From positions 7,953,049 to 8,017,048 of the forward strand of contig JACMZG010001914.1 of NCBI GenBank assembly GCA_018340805.1: a stretch of 64,000 nucleotides of DNA, written 5' to 3'. Shown here in pieces: positions 31,903 to 43,556 of this stretch. Position numbers and translations under genes: made by a program. The notes beneath the pieces were generated by a model that made no database searches, was not told the origin of the DNA, and was given only the letters and a program-made list of their open reading frames with translations. Each line of letters opens with the position of its first letter. Within the stretch, counting starts at the first letter, position 1. This stretch comes from Microvelia longipes. Lineage: Eukaryota > Arthropoda > Insecta > Hemiptera > Veliidae.

Positions 31903-32532
31903 ACAATAATGGAGACCCACACTAATCATAAGTATAATATTATCTTAAAATCTTAATTTTTCCTTTACCTTTTTCTAATTTCATTTCAAATTTATTTACT
32001 TATGTAGACACGTGACATAAAAAAACATTCAAAATTTTATTAATTTTCAAAATTTCTCATTTTGTCATTTTAAGAACTGAAGAAGCTCAGGATTCCTGGG
32101 CGAAAGCTCTTCGTGAGTTTATTGTGAATAAATTTTAATAAAAAAGGACTGAAGTCTTCGTTAATTTAATTGATATCACAATTTAAAAACAGTCCAAAAA
32201 AGCTCTAAAGTTATAATATTTTAACAATATTATAATTATATTTGTGCTATTTTAAATTATTAGAACAAAATATTAGTGGTAATTTTTGTGTTTTAAAATG
32301 TTTTGTGCACACAATGAACTATCAGTAATAAATTTTCAAGTGTTCACCTTTGATTTTGTTTAATGTATGCAATGTTTACTGGAAAAGTTCACATATAGTA
32401 ACATATTTATGTATGGGGTTTTTTTGGGGAGGGGGCTGGGAGCGTGAAAAACCCAGCCTTATCTTCAGACAGGGTTGCAAACTTCAGGAAAAAATACCGC
32501 CGTCTATTTTATTTATCATTTCAATGTTTTAG

Positions 32533-32673
32533 ATGAATGGTGGATACGGAGACCCTCCAACCCCCCGCCATGTCTCCTCCGCTCTTAACACAGGACTACC
32601 AGATAACTATAAACATTTACAATCCACGTTAGAGTCACTCAGGGTTGCTACATATAATTCTAGTAATAATCCT
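32533..32673 (+). CDS. Sec31 exon (start of C-terminal helical domain)
   Basis: 47 codons, phase 0. Encodes GGYGDPPTPRHVSSALNTGL, then PDNYKHLQSTLESLRVATYN and SSNNP. YKHLQSTLESL aligns with the EHLILKTTFEDLIQRC helix of vertebrate Sec31A. Acceptor TTTTAG; donor CCT/GTAAGT. Confidence 0.9.
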
Positions 32674-32848
32674 GTAAGTACTACTTTGAATATTATTTTT
32701 TTAAGTCTTTCAGTCATCAAAGCAAATTATATTGTATCATAAGAATGATGATTATTTAAAAAAAATACTATTGGTTATCAGAGAAATAGGGATAAGTAAC
32801 AAAATTACTCTACCTGTTGCTCTGTAAACAACAATATATATCTTCACT

Positions 32849-33055
32849 ATAATAATATATAAACCAAGTAGGGAACTCCTATTCTAACTTATATTAAAAA
32901 TTCAGACATGCGTGATCAGCTGATAACTGGGTCAAAAATAAAAAAAATGCTAAAATTGGTATAACTGGGTGTAAGCCCTCTAAGATTTACCTTTTTTGTG
33001 TTCCACTTTATTGGCAACATTGATAATTTAAGGTGATTTTAACTTTTCATGGTGG
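32849..33055 (+). repeat. Dispersed repeat, AACCAAGTAGG family, copy 2
   Basis: Matches 11184-11390 in AATATATAAACCAAGTAGGG, CGTGATCAGCTGATAACTGG and the TTTATTGGCAACATTGATAA-like block. Confidence 0.7.
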
Positions 33056-33409
33056 TACAACAATTATTGTGTACATGCTGGTTTATTTTTTTTACTTGCT
33101 GGTTTGTTTATTACTTTCTAGGGAATAATTGTTATAATCATTTAGTAAAAAAAGAAACTGCAGGAAAGGTATATTAAATTAGAAATGGGCTCTGATCGGG
33201 TTCCCGTTAATTAATTGTGAAGGAAAAAATCACTGCTACCAACTATCCCAAAAATATTTGCCCTTGTAGATTTTACATCGTAGTGCTCTAAACTCAATGC
33301 CTAAATCCACCAATGAGAATTTAGGCATTCCTAATGATGCTACTAACTTTTAAATTATAAGTATCACTTTTTTTTGGAAAAAAACATTGTATATATTTTT
33401 CATTTTCAG

Positions 33410-33481
33410 CAAGTTAAAAGGAAATTAGAAGATGTAGCTAGGAAATTAGAATGCTTATACGAAGCTCTCCGAGAGTCCAGG
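33410..33481 (+). CDS. Sec31 exon (C-terminal helix)
   Basis: 24 codons, phase 0: QVKRKLEDVARKLECLYEAL then RESR. This is the conserved KRKLDDASKRLEFLYDKLRE helix of Sec31. Acceptor TTTTCAG; donor AGG/GTAATT. Confidence 0.95.
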
Positions 33482-33569
33482 GTAATTATTAATTTTATTT
33501 AATGTTTTATTTTTTTATCAATACTTCCATTGAAAAAAATCACTGTTTAGAATCAGAAATTGGGACATC

Positions 33570-33720
33570 ACTTGAATTATCCATTTCAGATATTTGTAAG
33601 ACCTCCTGTGTGGTTTTAACAAAGTTGTCTGTTTGTATGTGTGTGTGTCTGTTATCACCGTAGCTTCCAGTTTGATTATGCTGGAGATTTGAAACTTGGC
33701 ACAGAAATCAATCATTAGAC
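33570..33720 (+). mobile_element. Single arm of the GTGTGTCTGTTATC fold-back family
   Basis: GGACATCACTTGAATTATCC, ATGTGTGTGTGTCTGTTATC and GGAGATTTGAAACTTGGCAC match one arm of the element at 58368-59455. A further diverged arm occurs at about 33950-34100. Confidence 0.6.
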
Positions 33721-34370
33721 TAGTATTAAAAATTAATTTATTGTTCCAAATACATTAATTTATACTTCTTTGTTATTTGATTTAGATATTATGTATAATT
33801 TTTTTATGCTGGTATTTATATTATAGTGTATGCTTTTAAAATAATATAGTGGTATTATTATTATTATTATTAGTTATGATAATAATAAGTCCTTAACCAT
33901 CATTAGTGAGCGGGAGAAATTATGAAAATTCATAAAACACAAATTTTCACAAGTGTTTTTTTAGGCCTTCTAAGTGGTTTTCTGTTATCATTGTAGCTCC
34001 CAGTGTATTTATGCTAGAGAGTTGAAACTTTGTACAAAAATCAGTCTGTATGTGTAGTTGTGCTATCTGGAAAATATTTTGTTATGATGTCATTAGGCCC
34101 TGCAAAAATGTCAAAAACTCGTATAAAAAACGTAGAAAAATTATGCAATCAATTTGAAATTTGGCATACATTGAGCCATGTATAAGACTAACATGTGTGC
34201 CAAGTTTCATATCATTGTCAGCATAAGTTCAATTGTTATTGAATGATTTCTGTTCGTTTTTTTAAAAAAAATTGGGAAATAATCCTAAGTCCAATTGAGT
34301 TGAATTTTGGAACAAATGTATGCTTTTACATGATAAATAAGTTCACTAAATATCGTTTCAATACGGCAAG

Positions 34371-34683
34371 CATAGAGATATATACTAGAGGTGGCATAGC
34401 CTATCTTAATACATTGCGAAGATGGTTTTGGGGCTCTCAGGGGCTCTGTGTAACCTCATTGAAACCTCCTTCAAAAGTAAATTAGGGTTATAATAGATCA
34501 ATAATATTCGCCTTCCCTTACAGTATTCGTGTTTTGGTTTGCTTTTTTTAACGTTGTGCTGTATAAGTCACTGTAATTTTGTACTGATTATTTGATTATA
34601 TTTATAAACAAAGGTGGTCAGGTTACTTTTTCGATGTTTCAATATGAAACATATAGGGCCCCTCTAGTAATAATATCTCTATG
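34371..34683 (+). mobile_element. hAT-type MITE, intact copy with 8-bp duplication
   Basis: Ends CATAGAGATATATACTAGAG and its inverse CTCTAGTAATAATATCTCTATG-type terminus, flanked by ACGGCAAG on both sides (34363-34370 and 34684-34691). An exact 8-bp duplication is the hallmark of hAT insertions. 313 bp, no coding capacity. Inserted into another dispersed repeat (see 7500-7745). Confidence 0.85.
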
Positions 34684-34889
34684 ACGGCAAGTATATCTAT
34701 GATTTTTATTGGTTCATAAAAATGAATGCTTGAATGGGTGACTACTGGGAATGAAATAAATGTATTTACTATGCGAGTCCGAAGTAATGAGAATGAGCTT
34801 ACCAAATCCGACGTGATAAGGAAAGGGTCCAAGGTATTCCTTATCAGATTGTTTTATTGAAAAGGATTGTTTTATGTTGTATTTATGAA

Positions 34890-35780
34890 TGTTTGTGAAG
34901 TTTTAAAATAAGGTTATACTTATGAGAAGGTTACTCGAATGCAAGTCAGGTTATTCGTGATTCAAAGTCCGTAGCAGCGCCACCGTCGCTGATAAGAAAT
35001 TGATAACAAAAGGGTGATCGTTGTTAAAGTCCTTATGGGTTTTTTTTGGTTTTTCTTGTTTATGACAATTATTTTTTTAAAATATTTTCTCGAAGTGCTT
35101 TAATTTAATTACTTTTAGGGCGTATGAACTCAGTAAAATCACTATTTCATTTAAAATTAGGGGTTTAATGGGTTGTCACGAGTATTTAAATTGAATGATA
35201 AGAAGGTGAAAATGACAATATAGTGTTTAATTTATTAATGTTACTTGTAATTAATTTTATTTTGTACAAACACACAAAATTACCTTTTTATTGCATTAAA
35301 TTGTTTCAATTAGTTGTAACAGTTATTTAAATTAACTGATAACAAGCTGATTTTCACCGTAATGGTGTTTTAACTTATTAATCAATTTTATTTACTCACT
35401 AAAATAATTAATAACTCAATAAATTCATTTTTTTATAAAACGTTTGTTTAAATTATTCGTTTAGGTTTTATTATGTTTGGGTTAAATCGGACAAATCCAA
35501 GTCTGTAGTGATAAGAGCCTGATTCTATATTTAAAATCCTGGAATAAACGAAGTATTTATCTATGAAATATTTGCAACTTTTTTAGCACCGTTAGTCGTT
35601 CAATTAATTTTTACCGCATTTACCACAAATTATCTAACAATAAAGAAATAAAAGAAGAATTTTTATCGGCTCTCATGCTAATTCTATGATAAAAAAATTT
35701 TGATCACCCTTTCGTTTTTCCGCTATTGGTATTGCCAACCTTACAACTATCTCTTTGAATTGCGAATAATAAGTCAACTT
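34890..35780 (+). repeat. Dispersed repeat, GGGTTGTCACGAGT family, copy 1
   Basis: Blocks GGGTTGTCACGAGTATTTAA, GAGCCTGATTCTATATTTAA, AAATCCTGGAATAAACGAAG and GGTATTGCCAACCTTACAAC recur in the same order at 53958-54568. AAAGGGTGATCG near 35010 and TGATCACCCTTTCG near 35702 may be inverted boundaries. Non-coding; class unknown. Confidence 0.7.
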
Positions 35781-35929
35781 AGGATTGATTCAGCATATCT
35801 TATGAAATGATTAATCTATTAATATATTGATTGCAAAAATAGATTATAATGACATATTAATATCCAGAATTACAATTTTATATGAAGAGACTTTTTAATT
35901 GCTGTTGTTTTCATGTATTTCTATTCTAG

Positions 35930-36118
35930 TTATCTATGGAAACTATATCAAATCTAGAAGAGTTAGTTAGAGAATGTAAAGAAGGCAACTATGTCGGAGC
36001 TCTAGGGAGACACACGCAGCTCATATCTGGATCGGATTTCTCTCAAATCTCTTCCTTTATGCCGTCCATCAAAGTACTCATACAGACGGCCATGCAGCTT
36101 AATGTCTATCTGCAGTAA
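35930..36118 (+). CDS. Sec31 terminal exon
   Basis: Encodes LSMETISNLEELVRECKEGN, YVGALGRHTQLISGSDFSQI and SSFMPSIKVLIQTAMQLNVY, followed by LQ and TAA at 36116-36118. Matches the conserved C-terminus of Sec31 (YSEGLTMHTHIVSTSNFSETSAFMPVLKVVL in vertebrates, aligned by eye). Acceptor TTCTAG. The final helix bundle is intact and the stop is at the usual distance from the SxFMP motif. Confidence 0.95.
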   Translation, partial: LSMETISNLEELVRECKEGNYVGALGRHTQLISGSDFSQISSFMPSIKVLIQTAMQLNVYLQ

Positions 36119-36190
36119 GGCATGACTAGTGTTATTAAATATGGAATTAAACAATCATATGCAACAGGTGAAATAAATTTGTTAAATAGA
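36119..36190 (+). promoter_or_regulatory. Sec31 3' UTR with possible poly(A) signal
   Basis: AATAAA at 36172-36177 is the first canonical hexamer after the stop. No cleavage-site evidence. Confidence 0.35.
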
Positions 36191-37130
36191 CAGCTGCAGT
36201 AAATTCTTTAAGTTGGCTGCACTGACTGGTGATAAGGGCTATGATAAGTCCTTCATTTTCCAAACAATGTTGTAACTATATGAGTGGATTTGACAAAAAT
36301 TGATTCATTTAAATCAGTTTAATATTTAAGGAAACATTTTATGTGTTTTAATTAAATTGTATGATCTTATATTCATTTCAAAATACATAAATTCTTAAGT
36401 ATCATTTTCCATTGTTAAAAGTCCGTTTATATGAAAAACCCCGTTGTTAAGGAAAGGATGTTTAGAAAAGGATTTATTGTGGGAACTTGAAAACCTCCCT
36501 GAGGTAGCCTACAGGTTATTTTTGTCCAGCTGTCTATTAATTGGTGTCAGAAAACACAGGTTATTGATTGGCATATATAATATTATGCACAGAAATCACG
36601 TTTTTTGCCAAGTACTTTTGAAAATTTGCTTATATCATGGCTCTGTATGCCTCTTATATAAACTTGTTATATGAGGAACTGGTATAGAACAACAACCAGA
36701 TGGGTGCGAAGTGGCCACAGGGAGGCACGGAGGCTGCAAAGCAGTTCCCATATGTAATCATCATAATTACAAACAATGATTTTATAATCATTGTTTGTAA
36801 TTATAATTATATCTTATTTAGATTATTATAAATAATTAAAATTCAATGTAGGGGCCTTCTCATTAAATTTGAAAATTTGCCAAATATAATGAAAAATTTT
36901 ATTGACAAATAAATACTTGACAAATGTTGTGTAATATCATATAATTATAGAAACAAAACAACAATATAGCCGCGTAAGTCTCAGAAAGGTTTCAGCTTTA
37001 CTAAGTAGCTGTACACCATAGACCCTCGTTATTTGAAACCCTAATCAATTTTATTCCTATAGTAATTTGAATAGAAATGAAGCCCCAGCGGGGTGTATGA
37101 TAATAATCAGGTACCAAAGTCACTCCACAA
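36191..37130. other. Intergenic sequence, no gene seen
   Basis: Apart from a short palindrome at about 36750-36815 (AATCATTGTTTGTAATTATA and inverse), nothing is recognised. Confidence 0.45.
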
Positions 37131-37149
37131 TGTTTATTAATGTAATGGT

Positions 37150-37490
37150 TTAACCTTAACGGTCATCATTAGTGCCGGAGGGAAGAATGAATACATGTAG
37201 GTGATTCATCATCAGTGCCGGAGGGAAGAATAAATACATGTAGGTGATTCATCATCAGGGCCGGAGGAGAATAAATACATGTAGTGATTCATCATCAGTA
37301 AATACATGTAGGTGATTCATCATCAGTGCCGGGGAAAATAAATACATGTAGGTATTCATCATCAGTGCCGGAGGGAAGAATAAATACATGTAGGTGATTC
37401 ATCATCAGTGCCGGAGGGAAGAATAAGTACATGTAGGTGATTCATCATCAGTGCCAGGGGGAAAAATAAATACATGTAGGTGATTCTTAT
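37150..37490 (+). repeat. Minisatellite, about 46-bp unit with CATCATCAGTGCCGG
   Basis: About eight copies of AATACATGTAGGTGATTCAT then CATCAGTGCCGGAGGGAAG, several internally deleted. The CATCATCAGTGC core resembles the retroelement tail motif seen elsewhere in the window, suggesting the array grew from such a tail. Confidence 0.88.
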
Positions 37491-38296
37491 GATATCATGA
37501 CTAATGTACATTTAGGTTGAAAGCCGTTTTTATTACATCAATACCAATTGTGGAGAGGATTTTAGTACTGATTATAAACCTACTATAATTAAAACAATAA
37601 TTAAAATTTTATTTTTTAAATTTTCATTTGATTAACAGAATGTAAAAATGTTTCCTATGAAATAAATGATGATTTTGTGTAAAGTTAGTTATTGATTTTA
37701 TTTAGTTATTTGAAGTAAAATGTGTAAATAATAAATTAATATATTATAATTTAATAATAAATAATTATTTATAATTGTAATAATAATAAATTATATAAAT
37801 ATGGCTGAAAAGGTATCGAGTACAAGTACATGGTGTTTCATTAGAAAAAAGACTTAAATAAATGTTTTTTTTTTATTTATTAAAAAATGTATAAGTTTAT
37901 GGTATGTTAAGTTCTATTATTTTATTTTTAATCAATTTGTATTGTTGGTTTTGTTGGAGATCAATAATTTAATCATTGTGAAATATTAAGGCTATAGTTA
38001 ATTTATTATTAAAAATAATCCCTGTTGAGAGTTTTGTGATTCATTTTACTGGAACCACCTTGGTGGTGGTGGCAACTGTTTTATATATTATTATTAAATA
38101 AATTTAGTAATTAATTTAAAATTTAAATTAATAACTGAAAGCGTATCAGTACTTTTCAAATTAAAACTGCTTACATTGTGTAGGAAAAAAAACCTATTTT
38201 TGTAACTCGAAATTTAGCTCAGGAACACGAATCAGTATTTCTTACAGTTGCCACTGATAACTTTCTGAGTTTAACCGTGTTAAAATTTTCCTCTAA

Positions 38297-38297
38297 A

Positions 38298-38329
<32 letters not shown>

Positions 38330-38345
38330 TTATATATATATATAT

Positions 38346-38441
<96 letters not shown>

Positions 38442-38444
38442 CAC
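38297..38444. repeat. (TA)n microsatellite
   Basis: About 150 bp of TA with single-base slips. Confidence 0.95.
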
Positions 38445-38600
38445 ATATGTATTAGAGTTTATTTTAAGCTGTGCAATTTAAAACAATTTTTATAAGTGTT
38501 GTTTTAACTTGATAATATATACTTCAAATAAACAATAATAATAATATGTTACAAATGTATTAAACAATTAATAAAAATCATTTTTAATTTGATTGAATTG

Positions 38601-39100
38601 AATAAGGCGCGGTCGAATTCCACGGCCTTCTAGAACATTGGATCACCAACAAACTTTTTTTAAATTTTTTTTTCAAAATTTTTAGTAATTAGCCGGATTT
38701 GTGATAAATGAAGCCTATTTCCGTAATCTGCACGCTCTTTTGGTTAATCTCAAAGAGTATTTACATTCACTCAACAATTTATTTTTAATCTAATTTGGTA
38801 CATACATAACTACTGTTAGACATCAATGATAACAAATATGACATGTCAAAATATAACACAAATCAGGTAGATAACATTATCAGGTAGACGTCTAACAGTA
38901 GTTATGTATGTACCAAGTTAGATTAAAAATAAATCGTTGAGTGAATGTAAATACTCTTTGAGATTAACCAAAAGAGCGTGCAGATTACGGAAATAGGCTT
39001 CATTTATCACAAATCCGGCTAATTACTGAAAATTTTGAAAAAAAAAGTTTGTTGGTGATCCAATGTTCTAGAAGGCCGTGGAATTCGACCGCGCCTTATT
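38601..39100. mobile_element. Long fold-back (hairpin) element
   Basis: AATAAGGCGCGGTCGAATTC at the left and its exact inverse at 39081-39100 open arms of about 215-220 bp (38601-38822 and 38889-39100). The arms are nearly identical over their whole length and leave a 66-nt loop. Blocks include CTAGAACATTGGATCACCAA and CATACATAACTACTGTTAGAC-type ends. No coding potential. It is a palindromic MITE, or a recent inverted duplication. Confidence 0.9.
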
Positions 39101-39497
39101 ATTCATTATGTTTTGTTAATAATTATTTTTATATGAAATAAAGTGCTATTGTAGTAAATTGCATTCTTATAATTATTTTTAAGGAATATTTATTTTAAAA
39201 ATGATATCTTCGAGTTTTTATTTGTTATTATTTATTGTATATGTTATATTTTAACATTGTTTATGATTTGTATTAAAAATTTTAATAAAAAGAGTTTTTT
39301 TTTTTGGTTTGTTCATACCTTGGATTATTTGCGTAGTATTTTTTATTTTAAATAAGACTTAATGGAATTCTATTGACAGTATTTAAAAATGGAGAAAACT
39401 CTGATCCCCTTCTAGCTTTCTGATAGGGTTAGTTGTTAAAAACTACAAATATAAGAGACTAAATCATTAGTTGTTTTGACAGAGATTTTGTGGTATA

Positions 39498-39775
39498 TGT
39501 TAAACATGGTTAATATTTAATACACTTGAGTTTAAAAAAAAATTAATTGTCAAACTACAATACATAAAAAAAAGAAAACTGATCGGTTTCGACTATTTAT
39601 TAGTCATTGTCAGAGTACATTTATAAACTTATGTAAAAAGTTTATAAATGTACTCTGATGATGACTTATTAATAGTTAGAACCGGTAAGTTTTCTTTTTT
39701 TATGTATTGTGGTTTGACAATTAAATATTTTTTTTAAACTCAAGTGTATTAAATATTGACCATGTTTAATATAAG
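39498..39775. repeat. Inverted repeat with CTGATGATGACTTATTAATA core
   Basis: Arms of about 130 bp meet near 39632. They carry TTAATACACTTGAGTTTAAA, ATACATAAAAAAAAGAAAAC and a GATGATGA...GAACCGGT tail motif in both orientations. Confidence 0.8.
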
Positions 39776-39949
39776 AGACTATGAGTGAATGGATAAAAAC
39801 ACACCAATACTGAGGACGCTAATATCATAGCAGTATGCTACTTAAAATACAGGACAACAACTGTATCATCAAACTACAAATTCTGTCTTTTCCACAAAAT
39901 AATATCTATATTTGATCTCCTTTGTCTTGCGCCATCAATCAATTTTTGA

Positions 39950-40125
39950 AGATTTAGGACTACCAAACTGAACAGTTTGTAAAGAATTTCATGATGTCCT
40001 ACATCCCTGAAGATGCCTCTCACAGTGGAAGTGAAACATCGGAATCTTCATCTACATTGGTATGCAGATTTAGGTCACCACCGGAAGACCTAAATCTTTA
40101 TAACAATAAGCGCGGAAGCCTACAC
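39950..40125 (+). repeat. Single copy of the CATCTTCAAGGATG repeat family
   Basis: Shares ATGTCCTACATCCCTGAAGA, CAGTGGAAGTGAAACATCGG and CGGAAGCCTACACAGTTTA with 22130-22370. Confidence 0.7.
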
Positions 40126-40857
40126 AGTTTATTAATTAATTATTGATTTTGTCTATGTACTATCATACCCATACTCTAGAAATAAAACCCACCTTACCAG
40201 ACTCCCAACATACTAATTTAATTTATATCAGCACTTGTGGTAAATAAATCCTATCTTTGTAACTTGATCCATCCAATTTTATTTAAATTTTTATTGGGCC
40301 CATTGTTTGCTCTGAATCTTCCTGAACCACAAATTCAATGTAAAAAATTGTTTTCCGGTCCCATTCTTTCGATGGAAATTAAAATGTAAGTTAGAAATAG
40401 CAACTTTCCCACCTTAATAATAGATGTATTTCTAATAGGTTTTCCATATTGCATTGTAAAGTGGTGTAGAAATTCATACAGTAGGGGTGGGGGCGCGAGA
40501 CACAGTGGTCTAACTCCCTGGTTTGTGATGGTCCTAAAAAAAGGGGGCTAGTTGCAGCAAGTAACGCACCAAGCGCTAGTTTTCACCTTGTACAGCCGTT
40601 ATCAATATTGTTATCAGTTTTAAATTGAGACGTCTATGTTTTGAAAGAACGTAAAGAAGACAATTTTTCACTTATTAACAATTTTAGTTGTTTATATGAT
40701 TATTTGTTTGGAAAATAAGATGAATTTAGCAACAACGGCCGAAGGCTCGTATTTTTTATATAGGCACTCCCAAGATTTTATAACTAGAGAAGTACTATCA
40801 GTTAAATTTTAAAACATCTAAAAAGTAACCTCAAGAGCTATAACCTTGAAACAGTAG

Positions 40858-41150
40858 CATAAAGTTATATTACTAGAGAAGCCCTAATGATTGTATTTTG
40901 AAAATTCGAAAAAGTAACCTGATCACCTTCAACTATCAATATAATCAAATAATCAGAACAAAAACTTATATAGCAAAATGTTTAAAATTCAAATCAAAAC
41001 ACAAAAAATGTGTGGGGGAAGCTAAAAATTAATTTTTATAATTTTAATTTACTATAGGAGGAGGTTTCAATAAGGTTACACAGAGCCCCTGAAAGCACCA
41101 AAATGATGCTTCAAGCCTCTAAATGCATTGAGTATGTACGGTAATTTTGT
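40858..41150 (-). mobile_element. hAT-type MITE copy, diverged
   Basis: TTACTAGAGAAGCCCTAATG, GTAACCTGATCACCTTC and GGTTTCAATAAGGTTACACA match the family; a smaller fragment (AACTAGAGAAGTACTATCAG) precedes it at 40780-40850. Confidence 0.6.
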
Positions 41151-41264
41151 ACCGTTTGTTTGGTTATATTAATAATAGAAGGTGCTAAGTTTACTATATA
41201 GATGTCGAAAAATTGAACCCATAGGTAATAATATCAACAAATATTCAAACTCAAGTAATGATAT

Positions 41265-41808
41265 CTCAATCAAGGACCTTGAATAAAGGGGGTGGCGCAT
41301 TTAGGAACTTTTGTGACCCAATAGAAGTTGTATGAGATAGAGAAATAGGAGCAAACTTACCTTCCCCTTGGTTATATGAAAAAAGGCGCCAAACGCAGGT
41401 TATGTAGCAAGGTTGTTGAGTTTGCTTCTCAACTTTCTTTTGTGCTTCTCGTGATTGTTACATTTGTGGTGCTTGTTAAGTCATTTGTGCTTATTTAATT
41501 TCAAATTTTGGACTACACTTTGCTACTTCAGTGTGTGATAATTTAAGCGTGTTTTGTTATAACCTTCTTAAGCAATAAACAATGGGAAACCATTGAGAGG
41601 TAAGTTTGTCTCTAAAATTTAAGACCTACGCTGTTATAAGAATTGTAAGCATGCGCAGTTTGTACCAAGCATGTGAAATTGGTTTTTGACGTGTGTTTCG
41701 TGTTTAATTTTCTCTATTTTTTGGTTTTCGATGGGGTCACTTTTTTGTATGGCAAATCGACTTAGTGCGTCATCCCCTTTATTCAAGATCCTTGATCTCA
41801 ATGGTTAA
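41265..41808. mobile_element. MITE with about 37-bp inverted ends
   Basis: CAATCAAGGACCTTGAATAA then AGGGGGTGGCGCATTTAG at the left pairs with CTTAGTGCGTCATCCCCTTT then ATTCAAGATCCTTGATCTC at the right. About 540 bp, non-coding. Confidence 0.7.
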
Positions 41809-41862
41809 GGTTATAAAAACATAGTAAAGAGTACATACACATAGTATAGTATACATTACACT

Positions 41863-42178
41863 AGAGATGGCATAGCCTATCTTAATCTATGTTAAGTCTA
41901 TAGTTTAGTCATAGTCTATCTCAGTATGTTAAGAGGCATGAAACATCATTTTGGGTCTCTGTGTGACGTGATTAAAACCTCTTCCTAGAAGGTTGTTCAG
42001 GTTATAATAAATAAATTATTTTCGACTTTTGGCACATTTTTCGTGTTTTGGTTTGTATTTTAATCGTTCTACAGTATAAGTTACAGTATTTTTATTCTGT
42101 TTATTTGATTTATATTAATAGTCAAAGGTGTTCAGGTTATATTTTCGATGTTTCAAAATTCAACTGATACGGGCCATA
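41863..42178 (+). mobile_element. hAT-type MITE copy, diverged
   Basis: CACTAGAGATGGCATAGCCT, TTAAAACCTCTTCCTAGAAG, AGTCAAAGGTGTTCAGGTTA and TTCGATGTTTCAAAATTCAA follow the order of the 61371 copy; both termini are worn. Confidence 0.65.
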
Positions 42179-42179
42179 A

Positions 42180-42640
42180 AGAAATTTTATTAAAAAGTAT
42201 TTCAATTAAACTTTAATTGTAATAATTTAAATAGTTACTAATAATTAAATATCAATTAATTATTGTTTTTTAACAAATATGTTTGTTAAATATTTTAAAA
42301 AACATTTAAGATGGAGGTTACTTAACTCGAGGTATAAACGGATAAATTTCAGTATAAGTTTTAAAATTCATTAAATTCAAAATAATATTAAAAAACGTAT
42401 TTTTTTAAAGATATTATTAAAGATTATGAAATTTAATAAAAATACATCGTATTAGTCTTATCAGCTTTTTAGTCAGATTAGTATTTTTTTTTTAAGTTTT
42501 GGTCTAAAATTTAAAAAACATTAACAATTATTAAATATTAATTGTAAAAATATATTAGTTAACAATTATGAATAAATTTTATCATAAATAAAATAGAATA
42601 TTTCATAATTATTTGTTTTGTGTTATCCAAGATGGCGGAG
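42180..42640. other. AT-rich sequence upstream of the predicted promoter
   Basis: No gene or repeat recognised until GATGGCGGAGGGGGG at about 42630-42645. That GC-rich patch contains a GCCAT-type (Pho/YY1-like) site on the - strand. Confidence 0.4.
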
Positions 42641-42652
42641 GGGGGTATAGAA

Positions 42653-42686
42653 TATAAAAGGGAGACACGGTCGGCTCTCGTCAGTC
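42653..42686 (+). promoter_or_regulatory. TATA box and TCAGTC initiator (core promoter)
   Basis: TATAAAAG at 42653-42660 is followed by TCAGTC at 42681-42686, the arthropod initiator consensus. The T of TATA lies 30 bp before the initiator A (42683), the canonical spacing. The local sequence is GC-rich against an AT-rich background. A consensus 5' splice site follows 47 bp later. Confidence 0.65.
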
Positions 42687-42729
42687 GGCCTTCAGCCTTC
42701 ATAGAGAGCGGAATATCCGATGAAGTGAA
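42683..42729 (+). other. Predicted 5' UTR exon of the ZCCHC24-like gene
   Basis: From the initiator A to a perfect GTAAGT donor at 42730. The only ATG (AAGTGA follows) terminates at once, so this is non-coding. Assignment to the downstream gene is inference from strand and order. Confidence 0.45.
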
Positions 42730-43065
42730 GTAAGTTTCAAATTTTTATTTTGTTATTCGTTTTAATCCGTATAATTTTAAATTTATTTAATGTTTAACTA
42801 GAATCATTAAATATTTTGCATAATTATATAAGACAATAGATCGCAATATATAAGTACGATATTTTTTACATTGAATTTTTAGCCATTTTAAATATTTTTA
42901 TTTCATACAAATATTTAATTACTAATATAACTTGCATAAATATTACTTCTGTAGTATTAAATATCATTAATACTAATATCATTGTTAGCTCTATACCTGT
43001 TAGTACTAATACTACATCTTATTTCTATTACTATAGAAATAGAAATTTATAATCATTATATTATT

Positions 43066-43077
<12 letters not shown>

Positions 43078-43136
<59 letters not shown>
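43078..43136. repeat. (TA)n microsatellite
   Basis: Uninterrupted apart from one TT slip. Confidence 0.95.
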
Positions 43137-43140
<4 letters not shown>

Positions 43141-43227
43141 TTATTATTTATTTATTGTTTCCTACAGTAACTAATAACTCGTACGATTTAACCTATAACT
43201 CATGCTAACGTTACTAGAGTGCCTATA

Positions 43228-43411
<184 letters not shown>

Positions 43412-43556
43412 CGATATACAGGCACTCTAACGTAACCTAATACAAGCATTATTATATTACTATTAACTATAACTGCATCTATTACTATAACCTATTACTC
43501 ATGCTATTACTATAACATAACTAAAGTCCCTTTTAAGAGATTAATTTTTAACAAAA

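Noticed and set aside
37150..37490. CRISPR array
   Set aside because: Units are contiguous and alike across their whole length with no unique spacers, in a eukaryotic context.
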